A stretch of DNA of 12,844 bases from Lactobacillus sp. (GTDB lineage: Bacteria; Bacillota; Bacilli; Lactobacillales; Lactobacillaceae): the NCBI GenBank assembly GCA_003482405.1, contig DMZB01000215.1, positions 1 to 12,844 on the forward strand. The letters are read 5' to 3'. The notes below the pieces were generated by a model that worked only from the letters and a program-made list of their open reading frames with translations, did no database searches and was not told where the DNA came from. This document shows, in pieces, positions 1 to 6,406 of this stretch; position 1 is the first letter of the stretch; each line of letters opens with the position of its first letter. A program made the translations under genes and the position numbers.

Positions 1-22
1 AGGGGATTTGAGCGTCTTTTAT

Positions 23-514
23 TTACTTTTTCTCAATTGTGCCATCTGGTTGAATGAAACCGATTGGGCCTGAACTAGTTGAGGTATCACGACCCCAGAT
101 TGTCATAATTTTACTGGGTGGTGCTGAAGTAAAGGTAAAGCCCCAAGCCTTCATTTGCGTCATCTTTTGATTGTAAGAAAGATTAGAACGGATTAAGTAT
201 TCTAAATTTTGGACATCAACATTGTGCTCACGGTCTCTTTTTGCTTCGCCTGTGTTATCTTGCTGACCATTAACGACAGAATGACCGTAAGCATTTGTGT
301 ATGTACTATTAGAAGAGGAAATATTTGTTGAGCTTTCATTCTGTGAGCTTGATGAATAAATCTTACTGGATTTTGAATTAGCAGGTAATTCACTTGAGAC
401 AGCGCTATGATTCATAACCGCAGTTTCGACAGGATGGTAGAAAATGTGGTAGCTGAGCATTCCACCAGCAATCAATAAAAAGACGACGATTATTGACCAA
501 ATTACTTTTTTCAT
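23..514 (-). CDS. Small membrane-anchored Ser-rich protein, function unknown
   Basis: Encodes 163 residues that I do not recognise. Residues 4-24 form one hydrophobic segment after a MKK start, so the protein is probably an N-terminally anchored membrane protein or has an uncleaved signal; no lipobox Cys is present. Residues about 39-73 are a low-complexity Ser/Asn/Thr linker, typical of a spacer that carries a domain away from the membrane. Residues about 100-163 look like a small folded domain (LEYLIRSNLSYNQKMTQMKAWGF, then a Trp-Gly-Arg and a final short strand-like FIQPDGTIEKK). The start is supported by AAAAGGTGAT just upstream and an extended -10 promoter further up. It stands alone on the minus strand with no partner gene in the window. 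Confidence is high that it is a gene; the role is unknown. Confidence 0.75.
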   Translation of the reverse strand: MKKVIWSIIVVFLLIAGGMLSYHIFYHPVETAVMNHSAVSSELPANSKSSKIYSSSSQNESSTNISSSNSTYTNAYGHSVVNGQQDNTGEAKRDREHNVDVQNLEYLIRSNLSYNQKMTQMKAWGFTFTSAPPSKIMTIWGRDTSTSSGPIGFIQPDGTIEKK

Positions 515-538
515 GTCCGTATCACCTTTTTGAATTGA

Positions 539-547
539 ATTATACCA
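539..547 (-). promoter_or_regulatory. Extended -10 promoter of the Ser-rich membrane protein gene
   Basis: Read on the minus strand, TGGTATAAT is a perfect extended -10 (TGnTATAAT) about 25 nt before the ATG at 514. No good -35 hexamer lies 16-18 nt upstream, which is tolerated when the TG extension is present. This makes the 163-residue gene an independent transcription unit, separate from the permease upstream. Confidence 0.6.
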
Positions 548-652
548 TATGGTGACCAGAAGCTTTTTAAAGCGGATCTTTAGTTTTGTAAAATTGCAAA
601 TAAGAAGTAGTTAGTCATTAGTCATCTTAACTAGCCTTTTTTCATGGATTAT

Positions 653-847
653 TCACTCACGGAGAAATTTTTCTACAGTGGGATAGTTTTGGACAAAATA
701 AAGACGGCCGCGTAAACGGTCGCCTGGAATGATCCCAAACGGATAAGCTTGAGGTTGGATTGGTGTATCACAGTTAGCGTATGAATAAACACTATTTTTG
801 AGTAATTTTGATATTTGGACCGAAAGTACAGGCCTTAAATGTTCGAT
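653..847 (-). pseudogene. Probable 3' remnant of an unidentified gene (64 codons, no start)
   Basis: In the 341-nt gap between the permease and the Ser-rich protein gene, one minus-strand frame is open from a TGA at 850-848 to a TGA at 655-653. It contains no ATG, GTG or TTG in frame. The translation is protein-like: a central YANCDTPIQPQAYPFGIIPG segment, then DRLRGRLYFVQNYPTVEKFLRE to the stop, with ordinary codon use (CGT/CGC Arg, GGC Gly). This fits the C-terminal tail of a gene whose front part was deleted. I could not assign a family. A second frame is also partly open here from a GTG at 793, but it has no ribosome site and looks less protein-like. The rest of the gap (515-652) holds the downstream promoter, a TTAGTCA tandem at about 611-624, and nothing else recognisable. 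Confidence 0.4.
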
Positions 848-855
848 TCAAGCGA

Positions 856-2244
856 TTATTTGGTTTTGTTAACATTTTGATATAGTGATTCACGTTGTGT
901 GAAATAGTAATATGCGCAGATGCCAACATAAATCGCGACGGTCAAAATGGTGACAATAACGTTAGTTGAAAATAGAATTCCGAAAAAGACGAGGATTAGG
1001 GCAATTAACGAGAAGTAAGAGGTCCATGGATACAAACCGACATGATAAGTGCTGTCATCAAACTTGTAACGACGGCTACGAATGTGACCCAGGCAAAGCA
1101 AGATCCAAATCACCAAAATTGTGTAACTAATGGAACCCACCAAGTAGTCAAACAGTGTATTCCCAATAAAGTAGGTAAGAAGAACTCCAGCGAAAAGTGA
1201 CAGTGAACATGTCAGTACAGCCATGTAAGGAACAAAGTGTTTGTTCAACCGCGTTAGCGAAGTTGTCACTTTCGTGCGGCGTTTGTTGCGTTGATTTTGA
1301 ACATAGAGCAATCTGGAAGCAGAGTAGATGCCTGAATTGATGGAAGAAATTAATGCGAGGATAATAACAAAATTGATGATATCCGAGGCAAACGGAATGT
1401 TTAACAAACGAAATACGGACACAAATGGACTGACTTTATCAGATAACTGATCCCATGGAAACAAGGTGACGATGATGAAAAATGGGATCAAATAGAAAGA
1501 AATAATCCGAAACATAATGCCGTGAACGGCACGGGGGATGACTTTTTGTGGATCCTTAACCTCCCCAAGGGTAATGCCAATTAGTTCTGAACCAGCAAAT
1601 GAATAAATGACGATCAACATGGCACTCAGAAAGCCAAAGGCACCGTGTGGGAAGAAACCGCCATGAATGGTAAGGTTGGCAAATGCATGATTTGTGGTCA
1701 TCATATTACGGGCAATCAGGAAGATGCCGGCAAAGATGAAGAAGATAATAACAGCAATTTTCATAATGGCGAGCCAGTATTCCGTTTCAGCAAACCAGCG
1801 GACGGATAATAGGTTAATCCCTGAAATAACAACGGCAATCACCAACACAATTAACCATGTCGGCACACTGGGGAACCAGACTTGAATAAAACTGGCAGCA
1901 GCAACTGCTTCGGCAGTCAGGTCAACGAACCACATTGTGAAATAGGCCCAATCCACTAGGTAAGCGGCAAACGGACCAAGAATTGGATTCAGCAAACCCG
2001 AGAAACCGGTTGCTGACGGATTATTGGCAGCCATTTCGGCCATCCCTTGCATGATAAATAAGAGGATCAAGCCGCCAAGTAGGTAACACAAGATGACGGC
2101 TGGACCAGCAGTATGAACCGCATTGGCACTACCCTTAAAAAGGCCGGCACCAATCGCACCACCCAGTGCCAACATGGTAATGTGACGACTGGTGAGTGAT
2201 CGTTGCAAATGAGCATCATCGTTATTTTTGGTTTCGTTTGTCAT
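856..2244 (-). CDS. APC-superfamily amino acid permease (AAT family)
   Basis: A 462-residue polytopic membrane protein, a normal length for the AAT branch of the amino acid-polyamine-organocation superfamily, which imports amino acids by proton symport. About 12 hydrophobic segments are visible. The TM1 signature GGAIGAGLF lies at residues 28-36 (unwound substrate-binding turn) and the TM6 signature GSELIGITLGE at 218-228, followed by the conserved loop EVKDPQKVIPRAV. The start is fixed by AGGAG seven nt upstream of ATG 2244. A T-box leader and its own promoter precede it, so transcription should rise when the cognate tRNA is uncharged, meaning the substrate is very likely the matching amino acid. 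My reading of the leader favours lysine, but substrate specificity cannot be read from the protein itself. No terminator is evident after the stop. Confidence 0.9.
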   Translation of the reverse strand: MTNETKNNDDAHLQRSLTSRHITMLALGGAIGAGLFKGSANAVHTAGPAVILCYLLGGLILLFIMQGMAEMAANNPSATGFSGLLNPILGPFAAYLVDWAYFTMWFVDLTAEAVAAASFIQVWFPSVPTWLIVLVIAVVISGINLLSVRWFAETEYWLAIMKIAVIIFFIFAGIFLIARNMMTTNHAFANLTIHGGFFPHGAFGFLSAMLIVIYSFAGSELIGITLGEVKDPQKVIPRAVHGIMFRIISFYLIPFFIIVTLFPWDQLSDKVSPFVSVFRLLNIPFASDIINFVIILALISSINSGIYSASRLLYVQNQRNKRRTKVTTSLTRLNKHFVPYMAVLTCSLSLFAGVLLTYFIGNTLFDYLVGSISYTILVIWILLCLGHIRSRRYKFDDSTYHVGLYPWTSYFSLIALILVFFGILFSTNVIVTILTVAIYVGICAYYYFTQRESLYQNVNKTK

Positions 2245-2282
2245 TGCGGACTCCTTTTTACAAATTGCTGAGTATTTTTAGA

Positions 2283-2329
2283 GAAAAAATAAAAACGTCC
2301 ATGAATCCATTCAGATTCAAAGGACGTTT
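2283..2329 (-). terminator. T-box regulatory terminator before the permease
   Basis: On the minus strand AAACGTCC (2329-2322) pairs with GGACGTTT (2300-2293), with an inner TGAATC/GATTCA helix (2319-2314 with 2307-2302), followed by a T-rich tract to 2283. It overlaps the antiterminator alternative, so read-through should depend on uncharged tRNA binding. Confidence 0.85.
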
Positions 2330-2549
2330 ACACGTGGTACCACCTTTGTTTTAAACGACAATCTTTTGTCGTTCCTTGCTGCACACAAATATACAGCCTA
2401 CGATAACGGATAACACCGGTATTTCTCATGAAAAATACGCTCTAACGGGTCTTTAATTAATTAGTCAACGCACCATTCCAGCACTAGGCACTCTCTTTAG
2501 ATCACTAATTAACGCGTCCACCACATCAGTTCAGCAGAAAATTAAGTTA
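2283..2549 (-). promoter_or_regulatory. T-box riboswitch leader of the amino acid permease (Lys favoured)
   Basis: A minus-strand leader with the hallmarks of a T-box. The T-box sequence AAAGGTGGTACCACG lies within 2333-2350 (UGGU pairs with the tRNA ACCA end). A competing terminator follows. Stem I has a perfect upper helix TTAATTAGT (2512-2504) with ACTAATTAA (2465-2457), an AGAGAG bulge and a GCTGGAA-type distal loop. A lower helix can form between CTGATGTGG (2529-2521) and CCCGTTAG (2449-2442) with a kink-turn-like GAA bulge below it. The specifier loop then contains TTAAAGA (2456-2450), offering AAA or AAG (Lys), each followed by a purine; GAC (Asp) or TTA (Leu) in other registers cannot be excluded. 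The usual AGTA on the 5' side of the loop is not seen. The T-box call is firm; the amino acid is inference. Confidence 0.9.
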
Positions 2550-2554
2550 AAAAC

Positions 2555-2583
2555 ATATTAAACGACAATGAGAATCCTGTCAA
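2555..2583 (-). promoter_or_regulatory. SigA-type promoter of the permease T-box transcript
   Basis: TTGACA (2583-2578), a 17-nt spacer, and TAATAT (2560-2555) on the minus strand: a perfect -35 and a 5/6 -10 at ideal spacing. The start site is predicted near 2549, just upstream of T-box stem I. It lies in the gap after the YolD-like gene, so the permease is transcribed independently of the SOS cassette. No clear terminator separates the two, so some read-through from the cassette is possible. Confidence 0.8.
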
Positions 2584-2627
2584 ATTAAAATTACAACAAA
2601 ATTCATTTTTTAAGGTGAGCTCAAACG

Positions 2628-3014
2628 TTAAGGCTTTAAAATTGTAACGTGACGAATATCATCTAAATGCAAAAAGCCATTGTCTTCAATATAAACACTC
2701 ACATCATCATAGCCTTTTACACGTCCGATGACATCGGCAGAGAGCTTGCCTTCACTATTATGCGCATAACATTGAATACTGACACGGTAGACATTCGCAT
2801 AGGCAGTTGCCAAGCGTTGACTAATTTCAGTTAATGATTGAAGGGGTTTAGGTTCGAAGTGTCGTTGTTTTTCAGCGGCTTCCTTATTCAAGGCACTCGT
2901 GTGATCTGACAAGTAGTAACCTTGCCATTTGAGCATGCCACGGTCGACATAATGATGATCAAAGAAGTCCTGAACGGTTTTAGGATCATAGTCAGGGTAT
3001 TTTTTGTCACTCAT
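2628..3014 (-). CDS. YolD-like family protein
   Basis: A 128-residue protein with the YolD-like signature near residues 24-42: DRGMLKWQGYYLSDHTSAL. It is followed by a helical linker and a C-terminal region that appears to be beta-rich (SIQCYAHNSEGKLSADVIGRVKGYDDVSVYIED). YolD-like proteins are small cytoplasmic proteins commonly encoded next to UvrX-type Y-family polymerases in Firmicutes and are thought to be accessory to translesion synthesis (established association; mechanism unclear). Its ATG (3014-3012) overlaps the stop of the preceding gene by 8 nt with only a weak upstream ribosome site, so translation is probably coupled. It is the last gene of the SOS-controlled cassette. Confidence 0.85.
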   Translation of the reverse strand: MSDKKYPDYDPKTVQDFFDHHYVDRGMLKWQGYYLSDHTSALNKEAAEKQRHFEPKPLQSLTEISQRLATAYANVYRVSIQCYAHNSEGKLSADVIGRVKGYDDVSVYIEDNGFLHLDDIRHVTILKP

Positions 3015-3327
3015 CCCAATGCTTCTTTCTTTGGATTATTCGTTGTGATTTTGGCCAGCGTTGGTCAGTGAAACCATCAAACTGCAAACTAAGCTGGGTG
3101 TGTTTTTGAATACCATTGATGATTTCTTCAAGGTACGTTAAATCATAAATGGTGACGGTATGTAGAGGAACAGATCTTTCTCGATGCGCTTTCTTAAGAC
3201 TGTCGAAGAAAAAATTATAAGCTTTGTCATAGGGGTCATCGACCACTTGTAGCCAGTAACGCGTATTGTATTTTCGTAAAAAGAGTTCATCAATTCGGTC
3301 ACAGATGATGTCTAAATCGTTATTCAT
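3007..3327 (-). CDS. Unrecognised 106-residue protein in the SOS polymerase cassette
   Basis: I do not recognise this family. The frame is open upstream to 3468 inside the polymerase gene, but the start is best placed at ATG 3327-3325: GGAGG sits at 3340-3336, eight nt upstream, and the earlier in-frame ATGs overlap or immediately follow that site. The 106-residue product begins MNNDLDIICDRIDELFLRKY and ends QRIIQRKKHWDE. It is soluble, charged, has no Cys pair or membrane segment, and is Tyr/Phe-rich around residues 20-50 (NTRYWLQVVDDPYDKAYNFFFDSL). The start overlaps the polymerase stop by 8 nt and its stop overlaps the YolD-like start by 8 nt, implying coupled, roughly stoichiometric expression with a translesion polymerase. 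An accessory or regulatory role is inference. Confidence 0.8.
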   Translation of the reverse strand: MNNDLDIICDRIDELFLRKYNTRYWLQVVDDPYDKAYNFFFDSLKKAHRERSVPLHTVTIYDLTYLEEIINGIQKHTQLSLQFDGFTDQRWPKSQRIIQRKKHWDE

Positions 3328-4639
3328 ATGCATTTCCTCCATTATGACCACCGACAAGAGAAGCACGGTTAATTGCTGTACCACCGTGAATTTTGCTACG
3401 GGCAAACACAATAGCACGAAAGCCATAGCGCTCACGAATCGCATCGACGATAGCTTCAAAGCGGGCATTTTTAATTTGTCGAGTTGGATCTGAAAATAAA
3501 TCGAGTTGCAGGCCGGTATTGGGTGCCAGCCTCGAGGTGTAAACAGCGATGTTACGAATGGTTTGACCTTCCCAATGATTACGAAACATCATCGTTAGGT
3601 TGGCAACAATTTCTTTATTACTGTCAGTCGGGGGAATCCGCATTGACTGATGAAAGCCACCGCGGCCATCTTCTTCACTGGCAGCGTATGAGAAACCGAT
3701 GGAAAGGGACAGGCAACCGGCCAATTTATGATGGTGCCGTAGACGAGCGGTGACTTGCTCACCAATTTCTTTAATAACTGTTTCTATTTCAAATTGATCG
3801 TTATAATCACGTGGCAGCACTTGTGAATTACCTAAACTCGCTTCATGGACCTTAACGCGTTGGTGTAACTGAGTGCGATCAATTCCCCAAGCTAGAGCAA
3901 ATAATTGTGCACCAATAATGCCCATTTCGGCGGTTAGATCGTATGGATTGTGGTGGGCGAGATCATTCATGGTATGAATACCCATTCGTTCCAAATGATT
4001 GGCCGTGCGATGACCGATGCTCCAGACGGAATCCAACTGTGAGATGTTCCAAATCTTTTCGGGTACCGACTTATAATGAATTTCGCCAATTAAGTCATGT
4101 GTGTGTTTAGCATAAACATCAAGGGCGATTTTGGCTTGAACGGGATTATCACCGATACCAATAGTGACATAGAGGCCCAATTCTTTTCGAACGGTCTGTT
4201 GAATCAACTTGGCCACGTCCCGTGGCTCTTTGCCAAATAACTTATAGGAATGCGTCAGGTCCAAGATGGACTCATCAATGGAATAAGGCCATAGATCCTC
4301 GTCAGTAACAAACCGACGAAATATATCGTTGATTTGAATGTTTTTTTTGATGTATAAGTTCATTCTTGGTGGCACAACAATTAGGTTCTCGTCTTGTGGT
4401 AAATCACGTTGACGAGACACATTAGCAGTGAGGCCATACTTCTTTTTTGCATCGGGGGAGGTTGCAAGAATCAGGCCGCCGTTGGTATTTTCCTGCTCAC
4501 TCATAACAACCATTAATTCTTTTAGCGGATTTAGACCGCGTTGAACGGCCTCAACACTTGCATAAAATGATTTATTATCGATCAGAAAGTAAACACCACA
4601 CGGCTCCTTAGAAGCGTCGTAATCATAATCGTAGGGCAT
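3320..4639 (-). CDS. Y-family translesion DNA polymerase (UvrX/UmuC-like)
   Basis: A 439-residue error-prone DNA polymerase of the Y family, close in layout to B. subtilis UvrX/YqjW. It should copy past lesions during the SOS response. Palm motif I is FLIDNKSFYASVE (residues 18-30) with catalytic Asp21 and Tyr26 at the steric-gate position; palm motif II is SIDESILDL (120-128) with Asp122 and Glu123. A thumb helix-hairpin-helix region follows (about 200-260), then the little-finger domain. QLDLF at 378-382 is a textbook beta-clamp-binding pentapeptide. All catalytic residues are intact. The ATG has AGGTGA upstream and sits just below a promoter carrying two SOS boxes. It is first in a three-gene overlapping operon. 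Related genes are also called umuC or uvrX. Confidence 0.93.
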   Translation of the reverse strand: MPYDYDYDASKEPCGVYFLIDNKSFYASVEAVQRGLNPLKELMVVMSEQENTNGGLILATSPDAKKKYGLTANVSRQRDLPQDENLIVVPPRMNLYIKKNIQINDIFRRFVTDEDLWPYSIDESILDLTHSYKLFGKEPRDVAKLIQQTVRKELGLYVTIGIGDNPVQAKIALDVYAKHTHDLIGEIHYKSVPEKIWNISQLDSVWSIGHRTANHLERMGIHTMNDLAHHNPYDLTAEMGIIGAQLFALAWGIDRTQLHQRVKVHEASLGNSQVLPRDYNDQFEIETVIKEIGEQVTARLRHHHKLAGCLSLSIGFSYAASEEDGRGGFHQSMRIPPTDSNKEIVANLTMMFRNHWEGQTIRNIAVYTSRLAPNTGLQLDLFSDPTRQIKNARFEAIVDAIRERYGFRAIVFARSKIHGGTAINRASLVGGHNGGNAYE

Positions 4640-4651
4640 TTAAAATCACCT

Positions 4652-4665
4652 CGAACATCTGTTTG
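4652..4665 (-). promoter_or_regulatory. SOS (LexA/DinR) box 1, between the -10 and the ribosome site
   Basis: CGAACATCTGTTTG matches the Bacillus-type LexA box CGAACRNRYGTTYG at 13 of 14 positions. It lies downstream of the -10 element (4681-4676) and abuts the AGGTGA ribosome site of the polymerase gene, so bound LexA would block the start site region. Confidence 0.8.
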
Positions 4666-4675
4666 CTATGGATAA

Positions 4676-4704
4676 ATGATACAAACAAACGTTCGCCACG
4701 TCAA
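4676..4704 (-). promoter_or_regulatory. Promoter of the SOS polymerase cassette
   Basis: On the minus strand: TTGACG (4704-4699), a 17-nt spacer, TATCAT (4681-4676), each 5/6 to consensus. An A-tract with short inverted arms (CACTT/AAGTG at 4716-4729) sits just upstream and could act as an UP-like element. The strong core promoter with two LexA boxes fits a tightly repressed, strongly inducible SOS unit. Confidence 0.8.
4682..4695 (-). promoter_or_regulatory. SOS (LexA/DinR) box 2, inside the promoter spacer
   Basis: CAAACAAACGTTCG matches CGAACRNRYGTTYG at 13 of 14 positions. It occupies bases 4682-4695 of the 17-nt spacer between the -35 and -10 hexamers. Its start is exactly 30 bp from that of box 1, about three helical turns, placing both on the same DNA face. 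Confidence 0.8.
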
Positions 4705-4730
4705 GACAAAACTTACACTTTTTTAAGTGA

Positions 4731-4760
4731 TTGTGTAATTGCACACACTCTAATTATATT
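4731..4760 (+). promoter_or_regulatory. Candidate promoter of the aldehyde dehydrogenase gene, with inverted repeat
   Basis: TTGTGT (4731-4736), 18-nt spacer, TATATT (4755-4760). The -35 overlaps an inverted repeat TGTGT-N6-ACACA (4732-4747), which could be an operator, though no regulator can be named. It is the best plus-strand promoter I can find in the divergent gap; it would give a leader of about 175 nt. That leader holds a GGGACAGTCCC palindrome (4799-4809) within ATTAG/CTAAT arms and the cre site, and matches no riboswitch class I know. Confidence 0.4.
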
Positions 4761-4887
4761 GTAATCATATTTATTACAGTTAAAACGATTAGAGCAGCGG
4801 GACAGTCCCAAATCGCTAATGTGAAAAAACACGCTTGTGAAAACGTGGGGATCATTAATTGCTTGAAAGGCCAGTCTCGTTCTATGC

Positions 4888-4901
4888 TGAAAGCGCATAC
4901 A
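4888..4901 (+). promoter_or_regulatory. cre site (CcpA catabolite repression)
   Basis: TGAAAGCGCATACA fits the CcpA core consensus TGNAARCGNWWWCA at all 14 positions. It lies 42 nt before the ALDH start and well downstream of the candidate promoter, a position compatible with roadblock repression during growth on preferred sugars. The consensus match is seen; the regulation is inferred. Confidence 0.65.
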
Positions 4902-4942
4902 AAGATTGTGAAACTACGATGCTTATTTGGAGGCAATACATT

Positions 4943-6346
4943 ATGGCTTATCAGACAGTAAATCCTTATACAAATGAAATTGTTAAAACATATCCTGATG
5001 CAACGCCGGAAGAAATTGAGACGGCGTTAACCAAGGGTGCAAAACTTTATCAGCAATGGCGGTCCACCAATATTCAATCACGTGCGGATACCTTGCATCA
5101 TATTGCTGACTTGATGCGTAAACACGAAGACAGTTTGGCTAAGACAATGGTCATTGATATGGGCAAACTCCTGAAAGAGGCGAAGGGCGAAGTTGAATTA
5201 TGTGCAATTATTGCCGATTACTTTGCAGATCACGGCGCCGACATGCTTAAACCAACACCAATCAAGTCAGGGGCCGGTGATGCGTGGGTTGAAAAACATG
5301 CGACCGGGGTCGTTTTAATGGTTGAACCATGGAACTTCCCTTATTATCAAATTATGCGGGTGTTTGCACCGAACTTCATGGTCGGCAATCCGATGATCTT
5401 GAAACATGCAGCCAATACGCCGGGTTCGGCGGTGGCGTTTGAACAGCTTGTTAAAGAAGCCGGTGCGCCAGATGGTAGTCTAACAAACTTGTTTTTGAGT
5501 TATGACCAAGTGGGTACAGTCATTGCTGATTCACGGATTCAAGGGGTTGCCCTAACCGGTTCTGAACGCGGCGGCAAAGCTGTTGCGGCTGCAGCCGGTG
5601 AAAATTTGAAAAAGTCAACGATGGAACTGGGTGGGATGGATTCCTTCATCGTGTTGCCGGATGCAGACTTGGACCAAGTTATGAAGGTGGCTCGTCAAGT
5701 ACGTTTGTACAATGCCGGACAGGTCTGCACGTCATCCAAACGGTTTATTGTTGCTGCAAACTTATATGATGAATTTCTTAAGCGGTTGGGTGAACAATTT
5801 GCCAGTGTGAAGCCCGGCGACCCACTGGACGCTGCGACAACCTTAGCGCCAATGTCATCAGCCAAGGCCAAAAACAAATTGCAGCAACAGGTTAAGGAAG
5901 CCATTGAAAAAGGGGCAACCTTATATCAAGGCAACACACCGATCAATCTACCCGGGCAATTCTTTGAACCGACGATCTTAACGGACATTAAGCCAGAGAA
6001 TCCTGCCTATTCGGAAGAAATGTTCGGGCCTGTTGCCCAAGTCTACAAGGTTGAATCTGAACAGGACGCCATTGCTTTAGCAAATGACTCTCAGTTTGGT
6101 CTTGGTGGCATTGTGTTTGCCGGTGACAAGCAGCACGGTGCACAAGTTGCCGGCCAGGTTGAAACTGGAATGGAATTTGTCAACACATTCATGTATACGT
6201 TACCTGAACTACCGTTTGGTGGCGTCAAAAAGTCAGGTTATGGCCGTGAAATGAGCACACTGGGTCTCGAGGCCTTTGTTAATGAAGAGTTAATCGTTGC
6301 TAAGGACGCTCCAGAACTAGATAACTTAGCCGGCGCATTATTTTAG
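4943..6346 (+). CDS. gabD: NAD(P)-dependent aldehyde dehydrogenase, succinate-semialdehyde type
   Basis: A 467-residue cytosolic ALDH-superfamily enzyme that probably oxidises succinate semialdehyde, or a similar short aldehyde, to the acid. Catalytic elements are intact: Asn131 in MVEPWNFPYYQ, the general base Glu228 in MELGG, nucleophile Cys262 in NAGQVCTSSKRF, and Glu359 in SEEMFGPV. The C-terminal PFGGVKKSGYGREMS (424-438) is typical of the YneI/Sad and lactobacillar GabD group. The frame is open to an ATG at 4859, but ATG 4943 is chosen because GGAGG lies nine nt upstream and MAYQTVNPYTNE is the usual family N-terminus. It is monocistronic, with a cre site in its leader. No GABA transaminase is adjacent, so the substrate is inferred from family resemblance. 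Confidence 0.88.
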   Translation: MAYQTVNPYTNEIVKTYPDATPEEIETALTKGAKLYQQWRSTNIQSRADTLHHIADLMRKHEDSLAKTMVIDMGKLLKEAKGEVELCAIIADYFADHGADMLKPTPIKSGAGDAWVEKHATGVVLMVEPWNFPYYQIMRVFAPNFMVGNPMILKHAANTPGSAVAFEQLVKEAGAPDGSLTNLFLSYDQVGTVIADSRIQGVALTGSERGGKAVAAAAGENLKKSTMELGGMDSFIVLPDADLDQVMKVARQVRLYNAGQVCTSSKRFIVAANLYDEFLKRLGEQFASVKPGDPLDAATTLAPMSSAKAKNKLQQQVKEAIEKGATLYQGNTPINLPGQFFEPTILTDIKPENPAYSEEMFGPVAQVYKVESEQDAIALANDSQFGLGGIVFAGDKQHGAQVAGQVETGMEFVNTFMYTLPELPFGGVKKSGYGREMSTLGLEAFVNEELIVAKDAPELDNLAGALF

Positions 6347-6376
6347 TCAATTATGATGGTGGTTGTTAAGCGTTAA

Positions 6377-6399
6377 CTGTTTGTCAATGAGGCAAACGG
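6377..6399 (+). other. Small hairpin downstream of the ALDH gene
   Basis: CTGTTTG (6377-6383) and CAAACGG (6393-6399) pair around a 9-nt loop, starting 30 nt after the ALDH stop. No T-run follows, so it is not a canonical intrinsic terminator; it may protect the 3' end of the mRNA. Confidence 0.35.
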
Positions 6400-6406
6400 T
6401 CATAGT

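Noticed and set aside
184..194. GATTAGAACGG, the same 11 bases as the left part of the VIT palindrome
   Set aside because: It lies inside the Ser-rich protein gene, lacks the second arm, and is most likely chance.
607..640. Possible terminator TAGTTA...TAACTA followed by a T-run downstream of the gene remnant
   Set aside because: Six A/T-rich base pairs with a 14-nt loop is too weak, and on the plus strand there is no gene for it to end.
3328..3468. Upstream extension of the 106-residue gene (MPALKLSSMRFVSAMAFVLLCLPV...) that looks like a signal peptide
   Set aside because: It is antiparallel-free but fully inside the polymerase coding region in another frame, has no ribosome site, and the strong GGAGG site points to ATG 3327. 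The hydrophobic stretch is an out-of-frame effect.
3484..3753. Plus-strand open frame opposite the polymerase
   Set aside because: Complement shadow of a gene with intact catalytic motifs; no promoter or ribosome site.
4799..4809. GGGACAGTCCC as a possible repressor operator
   Set aside because: A perfect 11-nt palindrome, but it matches no operator I know and is equally well explained as part of a leader hairpin; mentioned only with the leader.
4859..4942. Longer ALDH start at ATG 4859
   Set aside because: No ribosome site precedes it, the extra 28 residues do not resemble the family N-terminus, and the cre site lies inside it.
5695..5904. Minus-strand open frame opposite the ALDH gene, and similar ones opposite argS, argR, the VIT, hydrolase and P-loop genes
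   Set aside because: All lie wholly within well-supported genes on the other strand and have no start signals or recognisable content.
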